Below are positions 45,857-55,404 of a stretch of DNA of 64,000 nucleotides, piece by piece; positions within the stretch are counted from its first letter, which is position 1, and the number at the start of each line of letters is the position of its first letter. Under the pieces are notes generated by a model. That model was given only the letters and a program-made list of their open reading frames with translations. It did no database searches and was not told the DNA's origin. The stretch lies in the NCBI RefSeq assembly GCF_036010665.1, contig NZ_CP108581.1, forward strand, positions 2,957,501 to 3,021,500, in the 5' to 3' direction. The stretch is from Microbispora sp. NBC_01189. Its GTDB lineage: Bacteria > Actinomycetota > Actinomycetes > Streptosporangiales > Streptosporangiaceae. Both the position numbers and the translations under genes were made by a program.

Positions 45857-48263
45857 GTCGTTCCTCCGTCAGCAGGGCCCAGTCGGTGACCAGGGGCACG
45901 AGTTCGCCGCGCACCCACAGCGGCTGCTGGTCACGGTGGTGGGGGTCGCCCGGCACGCCGCTCGCGCCGAACGGGACGACCCACAGGCTCGCGTCGCGCC
46001 GCGCGAGGTCCCAGACGTAGCGGGCGGCCGGGCCGCGGGCGCAGTCATGGGTGACCCCCGGCACGCTGGACGTGCACAACACGCAGCCGTGGTCACCGGA
46101 CAGCCCCGGCTCCGCCCGCGGGTCGTCCTGCGTCACCGGAGGAGTCGCCATCGGAGGAGTCGCCGCCGGAGAGGGCAGCGCCCGCCAGGGGACGAGCCGG
46201 TGCAGGTCACCCCACCGGACGCCGGTCTCGCCGCGGGCCGCCACGTCCTCCAGCGCGGCCCGCGCCATCTCGGCCAGATCGTCGCCGTCGAGCCCGGGCA
46301 GCCGGTCGGTCGCCAGCAGGGTCTCCAGGGCGTGCGCGATCCGGGGAGCCGCCACCAGCCACGGCCGGAACACCTCCGGACACACGACACCTCCCCCCGG
46401 CGCCTCTCGATCACCGGCGCCGGCCTGCCCGGGACGAGTCTCCACGGGCGTGAGCGGATCCGGGCTGTGCCGGAGCGGATGCGAAAGATCGGCCAGCGGC
46501 GCGAGCGGGTGCGACAGATCGGCCAGCGGCGCGAGCGCGGGATGGGCCGCCAGGCGCCGCACCACCTCCGCACGCACGGCCGCGTACGCCGCGGCGTCGG
46601 CGCTGTCCGCGTCCATGCGCCGGTCCCAGCCGGTCAGCCGGTCCCGGAGGCGTACGGCGCCGGGGCTGAGCTCGCTCAGCCGCGCCAGCAGCCCCAGCAG
46701 CGGCCGCGCGCCGGGCAGGAGCGTGTCGGTGTGGACCGCCGCCATGTCCCCGGCAGACCAGACGGGGGCGGCCTCCAGGAGGGTCCTGATCCGGTCGGCC
46801 CGGTAGGGCGGGGCGAACTCGACGCCGAGCGGAGCCGAGAGCCCTCGTTCGTTGGCCATCACCGTGATTCCCGTGACCTCCCGGCGGGGCATCGGCGCGG
46901 GCCCGCCGCTCCACTCGTGGCCGGGCTCCCAGGCGGGCACGACCCGCAGCGAGTTGCCCGGATGGCGTACGGGCACCAGACCGGCGACGCGGTGCAGCAG
47001 GCCGCCGCCGGCGTCCGCGGCGAGCACGACGTTGACGGGCTCCACCCACCGGTCGAACGCCCGGTCGACGTCGGCCACGGTCCTGGCCCGAAGCAGGGCG
47101 GGAATCGCCGCGAATCCCAGGTCGTGGAACACCCGCGGCGGATACCGCAGGCTCACCCCCTCCCACTCGGCGTCCGGGCCGCCCCGCCCGGGGTCCAGCC
47201 CAGCGTTCCGGGCGTCTTCACGCTCGCCCTCGCGCCCGCCTTCCTGCCCGGCGTCCCGGCCGTGGGGAGGGCGTGCCGTCGTCTCGTGCCGAGCGGGCTC
47301 GTACGGCCGGGGTGGCTCGCCCATGACGACCGGGCCGCGTTCGGTCTCGATCACCTCCACCTCGACCGGTTCGCCTCCGGCGACCTCGACGAACTCGGTG
47401 TGGGCGGCGGCGGGCCGCCAGCCCGCCGGGCCGAGCGCCTCGACGCGGCCGTCCCGGCGCCGGAGGCGTTCGCGGAAGAGGTCCTGGTAGTCGGCCATCG
47501 CGTTGGTGATCGCCCAGGCGACCGGCCCGGCATGCCCGAAGTGGGCGACACCCGGCACTCCCGGCACGGCCAGCCCGGCCACGTCGAACTCCGGACAGGC
47601 CAGCCGGACCTGCTGGTAGAAGCCGGGGTCCTCGATGAACCTGTGCGGGTCTCCGGCGATGATCGGTGCTCCCGTGCGGGAGCGGTCGCCGGGGACCAGC
47701 CAGCCGTTGCTCCCGGAGGTGCCCGGACCGTCGGTGGCGAACAACGCGACGGCGTCCGGGCCGAGCCGGGCGGTGACCGCCTCACGCCACAGTTTCGCCG
47801 GGACGTGCGCGAACAGGACGTGGTGCGACAGCCAGACCGCCAGCGGCGTCCACGCCTCCCACCGGCCCGGCACGAGCGCGGCCACACCGCCGCCCCCGCC
47901 GCTCCCGTCGGCCGCCCCGGGTCCTGCCGCCTGGAATTCCGGGGCGCGGCGGGCTCCCTCGGGCAGGCCCGCGTTGACGCCGTCCACGTACGCGCCCACC
48001 CACGCCGCGGTGTCGGCGTCGAGCGCCCGCAGGCAGCGCCGGGCCGTGTCGTCCAGCCGGACCTGCCGTACGAAGCGGTCCCACGGGACGGCGTCCGGGC
48101 CGAGGACGGCGGCCGAGGCGCCGGCCGCGCGGAGCCGCTCGACCTCGATCTGCCAGGCCCGGTCCACGGCCGTGACGAACCCCTGGGCGTAGGCCAGTTC
48201 GCGGGCGTCGCCCGCACGCAGGTGGGGGATGCCCCACCGATCTCGGTAGACCCGGGTGCTCAT
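45846..48263 (-). CDS. Penicillin-acylase-family (Ntn) hydrolase in the siderophore operon
   Basis: An 805-residue precursor of an N-terminal-nucleophile amidohydrolase. It starts VYRDRWGIPHLRAGDAREL, the usual alpha-chain beginning, without a signal peptide. The autocleavage site is GTSGSNGWLVPGDRS, where the Ser of GSNGW becomes the beta-chain nucleophile. Downstream VPGVAHFGHAGPVAWAITNA is typical of the beta chain. It carries a charged Glu/Arg/Gly insert and a duplicated LAPLADLSHP. Its place between the ferri-siderophore ATPase and an acyltransferase gene suggests that it acylates or deacylates the siderophore; penicillin-amidase genes have been noted beside some desferrioxamine clusters. 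The ATG at 48263 overlaps the ATPase stop (ATGA). Confidence 0.85.
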   Translation of the reverse strand: MSTRVYRDRWGIPHLRAGDARELAYAQGFVTAVDRAWQIEVERLRAAGASAAVLGPDAVPWDRFVRQVRLDDTARRCLRALDADTAAWVGAYVDGVNAGLPEGARRAPEFQAAGPGAADGSGGGGGVAALVPGRWEAWTPLAVWLSHHVLFAHVPAKLWREAVTARLGPDAVALFATDGPGTSGSNGWLVPGDRSRTGAPIIAGDPHRFIEDPGFYQQVRLACPEFDVAGLAVPGVPGVAHFGHAGPVAWAITNAMADYQDLFRERLRRRDGRVEALGPAGWRPAAAHTEFVEVAGGEPVEVEVIETERGPVVMGEPPRPYEPARHETTARPPHGRDAGQEGGREGEREDARNAGLDPGRGGPDAEWEGVSLRYPPRVFHDLGFAAIPALLRARTVADVDRAFDRWVEPVNVVLAADAGGGLLHRVAGLVPVRHPGNSLRVVPAWEPGHEWSGGPAPMPRREVTGITVMANERGLSAPLGVEFAPPYRADRIRTLLEAAPVWSAGDMAAVHTDTLLPGARPLLGLLARLSELSPGAVRLRDRLTGWDRRMDADSADAAAYAAVRAEVVRRLAAHPALAPLADLSHPLAPLADLSHPLRHSPDPLTPVETRPGQAGAGDREAPGGGVVCPEVFRPWLVAAPRIAHALETLLATDRLPGLDGDDLAEMARAALEDVAARGETGVRWGDLHRLVPWRALPSPAATPPMATPPVTQDDPRAEPGLSGDHGCVLCTSSVPGVTHDCARGPAARYVWDLARRDASLWVVPFGASGVPGDPHHRDQQPLWVRGELVPLVTDWALLTEERHDL
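46477..46536. repeat. 30-bp tandem duplication in the acylase gene
   Basis: Bases 46477-46506 repeat at 46507-46536 with two mismatches. In frame, this doubles the decapeptide LAPLADLSHP in the beta-chain region. Confidence 0.9.
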
Positions 48264-49120
48264 GACACCTTCTCCCCCGTACGGCGCCGGGCGGCGGGGA
48301 CGACCAGCGGCGTGCCGGTCTCCGGGTCGTCGATCACCCGGCAGGGGAGGCCGAAGACCTCCTCCACCAGGCCGGCGGTCATCACCTCGGCGGGCGCGCC
48401 GGAGGCCACCACACGCCCGGCGCGCATCGCGATCAGGTGGGTGGCGTAGCGCGCGGCGTGGTTGAGATCGTGCAGCACGGCCACGAGCGTGCGCCCCCGC
48501 TCCTCGTGCAGCCGGGCGCACAGGTCGAGGATCTCGATCTGGTGGGCGATGTCGAGGTAGGTCGTCGGCTCGTCCAGCAGCAGCAGCGGCGTCTCCTGCG
48601 CCAGCGCCATCGCGATCCACACCCGCTGGCGCTGGCCGCCGGACAACTCGTCGACCAGCCGCCCGGCGAGGTCGGCCACCCCGGTGGCCGCCATCGACTC
48701 CCCCACGACCCGCTCGTCGTCCGCCGACCACTGGCGCAGCAGCCGCTGGTGGGGATATCGGCCGCGGCCGACCAGCTCGGCGACCGTGATCCCGTCCGGC
48801 GCGACCGACGACTGCGGCAGCAAGCCGAGGGTGCGCGCGACCTTCCGGGCCGGCAGCGAGGTGACGTCCCGTCCGTCGAGCAGCACCGCCCCGGCGGACG
48901 GCCTGAGCGTGCGCGCCAGCGCCCGCAGCAGAGTGGACTTGCCGCAGGCGTTGGGCCCGACGACGACCGTGAAGGACCGGTCCGGGATGGAGACGTCCAG
49001 CCCTTCGGCGACGACCCGCCCGTCGTACGCGAGGGTCAGCGCGTCGCCGCGCAACCGGGGCCCGTCGCCCCGCACGAGGTCTCCGTACGCGTTCGTCCTG
49101 GTCGAATCTGGCCTGGTCAT
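48260..49120 (-). CDS. Ferric-siderophore ABC transporter ATPase (FepC/FecE type)
   Basis: A 286-residue ATPase with Walker A GPNACGKSTLL, Q-loop LLPQSS, signature LSGGQRQRVWIAMALAQ, Walker B LLLLDEPTTYLD and LHDLNHA. The DEPTTYLD and VWIAMALAQ sequences are characteristic of Fe3+-siderophore and B12 importers. It powers the two FecCD permeases encoded just upstream. The ATG at 49120 overlaps the permease stop (ATGA), and its own stop overlaps the acylase start. Confidence 0.93.
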   Translation of the reverse strand: MTRPDSTRTNAYGDLVRGDGPRLRGDALTLAYDGRVVAEGLDVSIPDRSFTVVVGPNACGKSTLLRALARTLRPSAGAVLLDGRDVTSLPARKVARTLGLLPQSSVAPDGITVAELVGRGRYPHQRLLRQWSADDERVVGESMAATGVADLAGRLVDELSGGQRQRVWIAMALAQETPLLLLDEPTTYLDIAHQIEILDLCARLHEERGRTLVAVLHDLNHAARYATHLIAMRAGRVVASGAPAEVMTAGLVEEVFGLPCRVIDDPETGTPLVVPAARRRTGEKVS

Positions 49121-50160
49121 ATCCGGCCCGCCTTCCGCTGGGCGGCGAGCAGCCAGACGAGGTAGCCGCCGCCGAGCACTCCCGTCACCACTCCCACCGG
49201 CAACTGGTGGTCCCCGAAGAGCCGTTGCGCCGCGAGGTCGGCGCCGGTCAGCAGCGCGGCGCCCACGCAGGCCGCGGTGAGCAGGTTGGGCCCGGGGGTC
49301 CGGGTCATCCGCCGGGCCAGATGCGGCGCGGTGAGCGCCACGAACGACACCGGCCCGGCGGCGGCCGCCGCGAGGGAGGCGAGCAGCACGGCCGCCGCCG
49401 TCAGGACCAGCCGCAGTCCCTGCACCCGCACACCGAGGCCGCGGGCGAGGTCGTCGCCCATCTCGGTCATCGCCAGGGGCCGCGCGCAGCCGAGCAGCAC
49501 CACCGGGACCAGCACCGCCGTCGCCGCGAGCAGCGGGAGGGCGTCCTCCCAGCCCCGGCCGTCCAGGCTGCCGGTGAGCCACAGCATGGCGCGGGCCGCC
49601 TCCATCAGCCGTCCGCGGGTCAGCAGATAGCCGTTGACTCCCGTGAGGACCGCGGTCGCGCCGATGCCCACCAGCACGAGGCGGTGGCCGTGCAGGCCTC
49701 CGCGCCAGGCCAGGAGATAGATCGCCACTCCGGTGACGACGCCGCCGAGCACCGCGCCGCCCGCGAGGGCCGCGCTGCCGCCGCCCGCGACCACCACCAG
49801 GAGCGCGCCCGTCGCGGCGCCCTGGGTGAAGCCGAGCAGGTCGGGGCTGCCCAGCGGATTGCGCACGAGCGACTGGAAGATCGCGCCGGCCAGCGCGAGG
49901 GCCGCGCCCACGACCAGCGCGGTCACCACCCGGGGCAGCCGGAGTTCGCGTACGACGAAGTCCTCGGCCGGGCCGCCGCCGCCCGTGAGGGTGCGCAGCA
50001 CGTCGGCCGGGCTCATCGGGTAGTCGCCGCCGCCGACCGCGAGCACGCCGAAGGCGAGGGCCAGCAGCAGGCAGCCGATCCCCACGGCCACGGCCCGGGG
50101 GCGCACGGCGACGATCCCGGCCACCACGGGCCGCACGGCGACGGCGCGGACCACGCTCAC
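49117..50160 (-). CDS. FecCD-family siderophore permease 2
   Basis: A 347-residue permease of the BtuC/FecCD fold with about ten helices. Family motifs include LRLPRVVTALVVGAALALAG, RNPLGSPDLLGFTQGA, GPVSFVALTAPHLARR and LPVGVVTGVLGGGYLVWLL. I chose the GTG at 50160, which gives the normal family length and has GGGAG upstream. The frame stays open back to 50283, but those extra 41 residues are a Pro-Ala-Phe-Gly-Trp repeat encoded by a 15-bp DNA repeat. With permease 1 it forms the heterodimeric channel. Confidence 0.88.
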   Translation of the reverse strand: MSVVRAVAVRPVVAGIVAVRPRAVAVGIGCLLLALAFGVLAVGGGDYPMSPADVLRTLTGGGGPAEDFVVRELRLPRVVTALVVGAALALAGAIFQSLVRNPLGSPDLLGFTQGAATGALLVVVAGGGSAALAGGAVLGGVVTGVAIYLLAWRGGLHGHRLVLVGIGATAVLTGVNGYLLTRGRLMEAARAMLWLTGSLDGRGWEDALPLLAATAVLVPVVLLGCARPLAMTEMGDDLARGLGVRVQGLRLVLTAAAVLLASLAAAAAGPVSFVALTAPHLARRMTRTPGPNLLTAACVGAALLTGADLAAQRLFGDHQLPVGVVTGVLGGGYLVWLLAAQRKAGRI

Positions 50161-50180
50161 CGGCCGCACCTCTCCCGCGC

Positions 50181-50285
50181 CGAACGCGAACCCGCCACAC
50201 GCAGGCCAGCCGAACGCAGGCCAGCCGAACGCAGGCCAGCCGAACGCAGGCACGCCACACGCGAGCCCGCCGAACGCAGGCACGC
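50181..50285. repeat. Seven imperfect 15-bp tandem units between the two permease genes
   Basis: Units of the form cgaacgcaggccagc run from 50181 to 50285, three of them nearly identical. They fill the gap between the permease genes. If translated on the minus strand they give PAFGW/PACGG pentapeptides. Confidence 0.9.
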
Positions 50286-50296
50286 GGATTCGGGGT

Positions 50297-51373
50297 TCAC
50301 GCCCGCACCTTCCTTCGCACGTAGTAGAGGAACAGCGGGCCGCCGAGCACCGCCGTGACGATGCCCGCCTGCAGTTCGCCGGGCCGGGCCACGATCCGCC
50401 CGACCACGTCCGCGCCGAGCAGCAGCGCGGGCGCGAGCACCGCGCAGCAGGGCAGCAGCCGCCGCAGGTCGGGGCCGGTCAGCGCCTTGACGAGGTGCGG
50501 CACCATCAGCCCGACGAAGACGATCGGCCCGCAGGCCGCCGTCGCCGCCCCGCACAGCAGCGTCACGGCCACGATGGCGGCCGTACGGATCAGGGCGGGA
50601 CGCGCGCCGAGCGACCGGGCGGAGTCGTCGCCGAGGGCGAGCGCGTTGAGCGGCCGGGCCAGCGCCAAGGCCAGCAGCAACCCTGCCGCGACGAACGGCG
50701 CGACCATGGCCACCGTCCCGCTCTGCGCGCTCGCCAGCGAGCCGACCGTCCAGAAGCGCATCGTCTCCAGCGAGGCCGCGTCGAGCAGCATCGTCCCGTT
50801 CACGTACGAGTAGAGCGCGGCGTTGATCGCGGCTCCGGCGAGCGCCAGCCGCGCCGGGGTGGCCGCGCGCCCGCCGCCCACGCCGTACACGAGCACGGAG
50901 ACGGCCGCCGCGCCGGCCAGCGCGAACCAGACGTAGCCCTGGAACGTCGCCACCCCCAGCAGCCCGGCGGCGGTCGCCACCGCCGCGGAGGCCCCGGCGT
51001 TGATCCCCAGCAGGCCGGGGTCGGCGAGCGGGTTGCGGGTCAGCGCCTGCATGACCCCGCCCGCCACTCCCAGCGCCGCGCCCGCGAGCAGCCCGAGCAG
51101 GGTGCGGGGCAGCCGCATCTCGTGCACCACCGTGTACGCGCCGGACCCGGTGTCCACGAGCCCCTGCCAGACCTCGGCGGGGGACATCGGCCGGGCGCCG
51201 AGCCCGAGGCTCAGCACGAGGACGGCGAGCAGCGCGAGCGCCGGCCCGACCACCGGCCCAGCCACCGGTCCGAGCAGCGCCGCCATCGGCCGGGTCTTCT
51301 CCGGATGTTTTCGCGGTGCCCGTGCGGGCCCGCTGAGCTGCGATGACTCGGTGACGACCACGGTCGGCTCCAT
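50297..51373 (-). CDS. FecCD-family siderophore permease 1
   Basis: A 358-residue permease with the FecCD motifs MRLPRTLLGLLAGAALGVAG, RNPLADPGLLGINAGAS, GPIVFVGLMVPHLVKAL and LQAGIVTAVLGGPLFLYYV, and about ten membrane helices. It starts with a ~35-residue polar extension (MEPTVVVTESSQLSGPARAP). It is the first gene of the leftward uptake operon, and the iron box at 51416-51434 lies 43 bp upstream. The start is the ATG at 51373; a shorter start inside the polar extension cannot be excluded. Confidence 0.92.
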   Translation of the reverse strand: MEPTVVVTESSQLSGPARAPRKHPEKTRPMAALLGPVAGPVVGPALALLAVLVLSLGLGARPMSPAEVWQGLVDTGSGAYTVVHEMRLPRTLLGLLAGAALGVAGGVMQALTRNPLADPGLLGINAGASAAVATAAGLLGVATFQGYVWFALAGAAAVSVLVYGVGGGRAATPARLALAGAAINAALYSYVNGTMLLDAASLETMRFWTVGSLASAQSGTVAMVAPFVAAGLLLALALARPLNALALGDDSARSLGARPALIRTAAIVAVTLLCGAATAACGPIVFVGLMVPHLVKALTGPDLRRLLPCCAVLAPALLLGADVVGRIVARPGELQAGIVTAVLGGPLFLYYVRRKVRA

Positions 51374-51415
51374 CGGGGCGGGGGACGAATTCCGATCGCC
51401 CCTCTGGACAAGAAC

Positions 51416-51434
51416 TTAGGTAAGGGTAACCTAA
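51416..51434. promoter_or_regulatory. Iron box 1 (IdeR/DmdR1-type), divergent promoter
   Basis: TTAGGTAAGGGTAACCTAA is a 19-bp near-palindrome matching the actinobacterial iron-box consensus (TTAGGTTAGGCTAACCTAA). It sits between the permease operon and the binding-protein gene, so iron-loaded repressor would silence both. Confidence 0.9.
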
Positions 51435-51495
51435 CAATCGATCCGCCCACCAGGTATCCACCCCGGGGCATGACCATGCAAGAGAAAGACAAACC

Positions 51496-52539
51496 GTGCG
51501 AAAGCTGAACACCACCATGTCCCGTCGCGGGCTCTTCGCCGCAGGCGGAGCCGCCGCTCTCACGCTGGCGCTGGCCGCCTGCGGATCGGGTGGCTCCACC
51601 CCCTCCAGTGCAGGTCGGAGTGCTGCTGCCGGTCAGAGCACCGGGGCGTGGTCCTTCACCGACGACAGGAAGGAGACGGCCACGGCGGCGGGGGTCCCGG
51701 CGCGGGTCGTGGCGTTCACCGGCACGGCGGCGGCCCTCGCCGACTACGGATTGCAGGACAGACTCGTCGGCGTGTTCGGCGAGACCAAGCGCGCCGACGG
51801 CTCCCCCGAGCCACAGGCGGGCGACCTGGACGTGGACAAGGTGACGATCCTCGGCAACGTCTGGGGCGAGTTCAACATCGAGAAGTACGCCGCGCTGCGC
51901 CCCGACCTGCTCGTCACCCACATGTACGACCCCGGCGCGCTCTGGTACGTGCCGGACGAGAGCAAGGACAAGATCGTCAAGCTCGCCCCCACGGTCGCCG
52001 TCAGCGCCGCCCGGGTGCCGATGACCGAGACGATCGAGCGCTACGCCGCCCTCGCCGAGAGCCTCGGCGCCGACCTGAAGGCCCCCGAGATCGCTCAGGC
52101 CAGGGCGAGGTTCGAAGCCGCCGCCGACAGTGTGCGCAAGGCGGTCGCCGAGAACCCCGGGATCAGGGTGATGGCCGCCTCCGGCAGCCCCGACGTGCTG
52201 TACGTCTCCAATCCCGAGGTCAACACCGATCTCCTGTACTTCGCCGAACTGGGGGTCGAGGTCGTCCGGCCCGACAAGCCCGGCGACGGCGGCTACTACG
52301 AGAACCTCAGCTGGGAGAACGCCGGCAAGTACGACGCCGACCTGATCCTGCTCGACAACCGGCCCACCGCGCTGCAGCCCAAGGACCTCGCGGCCAAGCC
52401 CGCCTGGCCCAAGCTGCCGGCGGTCAAGGCCGGCCAGGTCGCCGCCTGGGACCCGGTGCCGCGCTTCTCGTACGCGGGCGCCGCGCCGATCCTGGAGAAC
52501 CTGGCGACGGCGATCCGGAACGCCAAGAAGCTCGGCTGA
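51496..52539 (+). CDS. Siderophore-binding lipoprotein of the uptake system
   Basis: A 347-residue FecB/DesE-type substrate-binding protein. The N-terminus MRKLNTTMSRRGLFAAGG runs into the lipobox LALAACG, so the mature protein is anchored by Cys (about residue 29). The two-lobe fold shows PARVVAFTGTAAALADYGLQ, EKYAALRPDLLVTHMYDPG and VQAW-like AAWDPVPRFSYAGAAP at the end. A Ser/Gly-rich spacer follows the lipid Cys. It delivers ferri-hydroxamate to the divergently encoded permeases. GTG 51496 was chosen; the ATG at 51517 is an alternative that keeps the RRG signal. Confidence 0.9.
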   Translation: MRKLNTTMSRRGLFAAGGAAALTLALAACGSGGSTPSSAGRSAAAGQSTGAWSFTDDRKETATAAGVPARVVAFTGTAAALADYGLQDRLVGVFGETKRADGSPEPQAGDLDVDKVTILGNVWGEFNIEKYAALRPDLLVTHMYDPGALWYVPDESKDKIVKLAPTVAVSAARVPMTETIERYAALAESLGADLKAPEIAQARARFEAAADSVRKAVAENPGIRVMAASGSPDVLYVSNPEVNTDLLYFAELGVEVVRPDKPGDGGYYENLSWENAGKYDADLILLDNRPTALQPKDLAAKPAWPKLPAVKAGQVAAWDPVPRFSYAGAAPILENLATAIRNAKKLG

Positions 52540-52587
52540 CCCGCACCCGCAGGAAATCACCCGGGCCTCCGTCTGCCCTGTGCCGAC

Positions 52588-52606
52588 TTAGGTTTGCCTA
52601 GCCTAA
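52588..52606. promoter_or_regulatory. Iron box 2 (IdeR/DmdR1-type) before the des genes
   Basis: TTAGGTTTGCCTAGCCTAA is a 19-bp iron box ending 16 bp before the desA start. It gives the biosynthesis genes their own iron-repressed promoter, separate from the binding-protein gene. Confidence 0.9.
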
Positions 52607-52622
52607 CTATCCAAGGATGACC

Positions 52623-54122
52623 ATGACCCAGTCCCGCGCCGCAGACGCGCGGTCGTACCTGTTCAACGACCACACCGTGGAGGGATACCGGGATGCGATG
52701 GCCGCCGGGACCACCCGCGTGGCCGGCCGTGTCAGGAAGACCGACCGGCCGTTCAGCGGCGTCGGCCCGGCGCGGCTCGCGCCGGAGATCGCCGCGATCG
52801 ACCTCGAACGGCCGTTGCACGACCACGCCGCCGCGCTCGACGAGCTCGAACGGGTCTACCTGCGCGACGCCGTCTACTTCCACCACCCCCGCTACCTGGC
52901 CCATCTCAACTGCCCGGTGGTGATCCCCGCGCTGCTGGGCGAGGTGGTCCTGTCGGCCGTCAACTCCTCGCTCGACACCTGGGACCAGAGCGCGGGCGGC
53001 ACGCTCATCGAGCGCCGCCTGGTCGACTGGACGGCCGGCCGGATCGGCTTCGGTCCTGCCGCCGACGGCGTCTTCACCAGCGGCGGCACCCAGTCGAACC
53101 TCCAGGCGCTGCTCCTCGCCCGCGAGGAGGCCCGCGCCGCCGGGACGCCGCTGTCCCGGCTGCGCGTGATCACGTCCGAGGCGGGCCACTTCAGCGTGCG
53201 CAAGGCGGCGGCCCTGCTCGGCCTCGGGCCGGAGGCGGTCGTCGCCGTGGAGACCGACGCGGAGCGGCGGATGCGGCCCGGCGGGCTCGCCCGCGAGCTC
53301 GGCCGCTGCCGCCGCGCCGGGCTGACGGTCATGGCCGTCGCCGCCACCGCGGGCACCACCGACTTCGGCTCGATCGACCCGCTGCCGGAGATCGCCCGGC
53401 TGTGCGCGGCGGCCGGGGTGTGGCTGCACGTGGACGCGGCGTACGGCTGCGGGCTGCTGGTCTCCCGCAGGCGGCGGCACCTGCTCGACGGGATCGAGCG
53501 GGCCGACTCGGTCACGGTCGACTTCCACAAGTCCTTCTTCCAGCCGGTCAGCTCCAGCGCCCTGCTGGTGCGGGACGGCGCGGCGTTGCGGCACGCGGCC
53601 CACCACGCCGACTACCTCAACCCGCTGCGGATGGCCGAGCGGGGGATCCCCAACCAGGTGGACAAGAGCCTGCAGACCACCCGCCGGTTCGACGCGCTGA
53701 AGCTCTGGCTGACCCTGCGCGTGATGGGCGCGGACGCGGTCGGCGAGCTGTTCGACCAGGTGGTGGACCTCGCGGCCGAGGCGCACGCGATGCTCGCCGC
53801 GGACCCGCGCTTCGAGGTCGTCACGCGGTCGCCGCTGAGCACGCTGGTCTTCCGCTACCTGCCGCCGGAGGGCCCGGGCCGCGAACTGGCCGACGACGCC
53901 AATCTGTACGCCCGGGAGGCGCTGGCCGCCTCGGGCGAGGCCGTCGTCGCGGGCACGACCGTCGACGGCCACCACCACCTCAAGCTCACCCTGCTCAACC
54001 CGGAGACCACGCGGGACGACGTCGCGTACGTCCTCGATCTCCTCGCCGGGCACGCCCAGCGTCACGTGGACGACCTCGCCCCGCTCGCCGGCCACCCGGA
54101 GGTGACGCATGTCCACTCATGA
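52623..54122 (+). CDS. desA: DesA-like PLP-dependent lysine decarboxylase
   Basis: A 499-residue group II PLP decarboxylase that makes cadaverine from L-lysine, the first step of desferrioxamine synthesis. Visible motifs are [20 protein letters not shown], the substrate/PLP loop [31 protein letters not shown], and the PLP lysine in [18 protein letters not shown] (about residue 300). The start at the second ATG (52623) has AAGG six bases upstream; the first ATG at 52617 abuts that sequence. Iron box 2 lies immediately upstream. It overlaps desB by 14 bp. Confidence 0.95.
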   Translation: MTQSRAADARSYLFNDHTVEGYRDAMAAGTTRVAGRVRKTDRPFSGVGPARLAPEIAAIDLERPLHDHAAALDELERVYLRDAVYFHHPRYLAHLNCPVVIPALLGEVVLSAVNSSLDTWDQSAGGTLIERRLVDWTAGRIGFGPAADGVFTSGGTQSNLQALLLAREEARAAGTPLSRLRVITSEAGHFSVRKAAALLGLGPEAVVAVETDAERRMRPGGLARELGRCRRAGLTVMAVAATAGTTDFGSIDPLPEIARLCAAAGVWLHVDAAYGCGLLVSRRRRHLLDGIERADSVTVDFHKSFFQPVSSSALLVRDGAALRHAAHHADYLNPLRMAERGIPNQVDKSLQTTRRFDALKLWLTLRVMGADAVGELFDQVVDLAAEAHAMLAADPRFEVVTRSPLSTLVFRYLPPEGPGRELADDANLYAREALAASGEAVVAGTTVDGHHHLKLTLLNPETTRDDVAYVLDLLAGHAQRHVDDLAPLAGHPEVTHVHS

Positions 54123-55404
54123 CTTCGTCGCGATCGGGCTGGGGCCGTTCAACCTGGGCCTCGCCTGCCTGGCCGAGCCGGTCGCCGGGCTCGACGGGCT
54201 GTTCCTGGAGGCGAGGCCCGGCTTCGCCTGGCATCCGGGGATGATGCTCGACGCGGTCACGCTGCAGACCCCGTTCATCGCCGACCTCGTCACGCTGGCC
54301 GACCCGACCTCGCCGTACTCCTTCCTCAACTACCTCAAGGAGACCGGCAGGCTCTACCCCTTCTACATCCGGGAGAACTTCTACCAGCTCCGCGCGGAGT
54401 ACGACGCGTACTGCGGGTGGGCCGCCGGGCGGCTGCGGAGCGTCCGCTTCGGCCACCGGGTCACCTCCGTGACGTACGACGAGGCGGACGGGCATTACGT
54501 CGTCCACGCGCTGACGGACACGGGCGAGCGGACCGAGCACCGCGCCCCGCACCTCGTGCTCGGCACCGGCACCCCGCCGTACGTGCCCGAGCCCTGCCGC
54601 GGCCTCGGCGGCGGCGTCGTCCACAACAGCGACTACCTCACCCGCAAGGCGGACCTGCTGGCCAAGGAGAGCATCACGGTCGTCGGCAGCGGGCAGAGCG
54701 CCGCCGAGATCTACCGCGACCTGCTGTCCGGCATCGACACCCACGGCTACCGGCTGAACTGGGTGACCCGGTCGCCGCGGTTCTTCCCCCTGGAATACAC
54801 CAAGTTGACCCTGGAGATGACCTCCCCGGACTACGTGGACTACTTCCACGCGCTGCCCGAGGACACCCGCTACCGCCTCGAAGCCGAGCAGAAGGGCCTG
54901 CACAAGGGCATCGACGCGGCGCTGATCAACGAGATCTACGACCTGCTGTACGCCAAGTCCGCCGGCGGCCCGGTCCCGGCGCGGCTGCTGACCTGCACCG
55001 AACTGCGCGAGGCGGCCCACGACGCGGCCCGGGGTGAGTACACGCTCGGCCTGCGCCACCTGGAGCAGGAGCGCGACTTCACGCTCGTCACCCAGGGGCT
55101 CGTGCTGGCCACCGGCTACCGCTACGAGCCGCCCGCCTTCCTCGATCCCGTACGGCACCGCATCCGGTGGGACCGGCGCGGCCGGTTCGACGTGGCCAGG
55201 AACTACAGCGTCGACGTCACCGGCCGGGGGATCTTCGTGCAGAACGGCGCGACCCACGCCCACAGCGTCACCTCGCCCGACCTGGGCATGGGCCCGTACC
55301 GCAACTCGTGGATCATCGCCCAGATCCTCGGCCGCGAGCACTACCCCATCGAGAAGGCGATCGCCTTCCAGGAGTTCGGGGCCCCCGAGGGGGTGGTCGC
55401 GTGA
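54109..55404 (+). CDS. desB: DesB-like cadaverine/lysine N-monooxygenase
   Basis: A 431-residue FAD/NADPH-dependent N-hydroxylating monooxygenase (IucD/PvdA/SidA family) that converts cadaverine to N-hydroxycadaverine. The FAD motif is [15 protein letters not shown] (10-24), with [19 protein letters not shown] next. The NADPH motif is [16 protein letters not shown], and ATGYRYEPP is the family's closing signature. The ATG at 54109 overlaps the end of desA, and the stop overlaps the next start (GTGA), so desA-desB-desCD should be co-translated. Confidence 0.95.
   Translation: MSTHDFVAIGLGPFNLGLACLAEPVAGLDGLFLEARPGFAWHPGMMLDAVTLQTPFIADLVTLADPTSPYSFLNYLKETGRLYPFYIRENFYQLRAEYDAYCGWAAGRLRSVRFGHRVTSVTYDEADGHYVVHALTDTGERTEHRAPHLVLGTGTPPYVPEPCRGLGGGVVHNSDYLTRKADLLAKESITVVGSGQSAAEIYRDLLSGIDTHGYRLNWVTRSPRFFPLEYTKLTLEMTSPDYVDYFHALPEDTRYRLEAEQKGLHKGIDAALINEIYDLLYAKSAGGPVPARLLTCTELREAAHDAARGEYTLGLRHLEQERDFTLVTQGLVLATGYRYEPPAFLDPVRHRIRWDRRGRFDVARNYSVDVTGRGIFVQNGATHAHSVTSPDLGMGPYRNSWIIAQILGREHYPIEKAIAFQEFGAPEGVVA

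Noticed and set aside
50181-50285. Possible CRISPR array
   Set aside because: The 15-bp units are directly adjacent with no spacers, and no cas genes are present.
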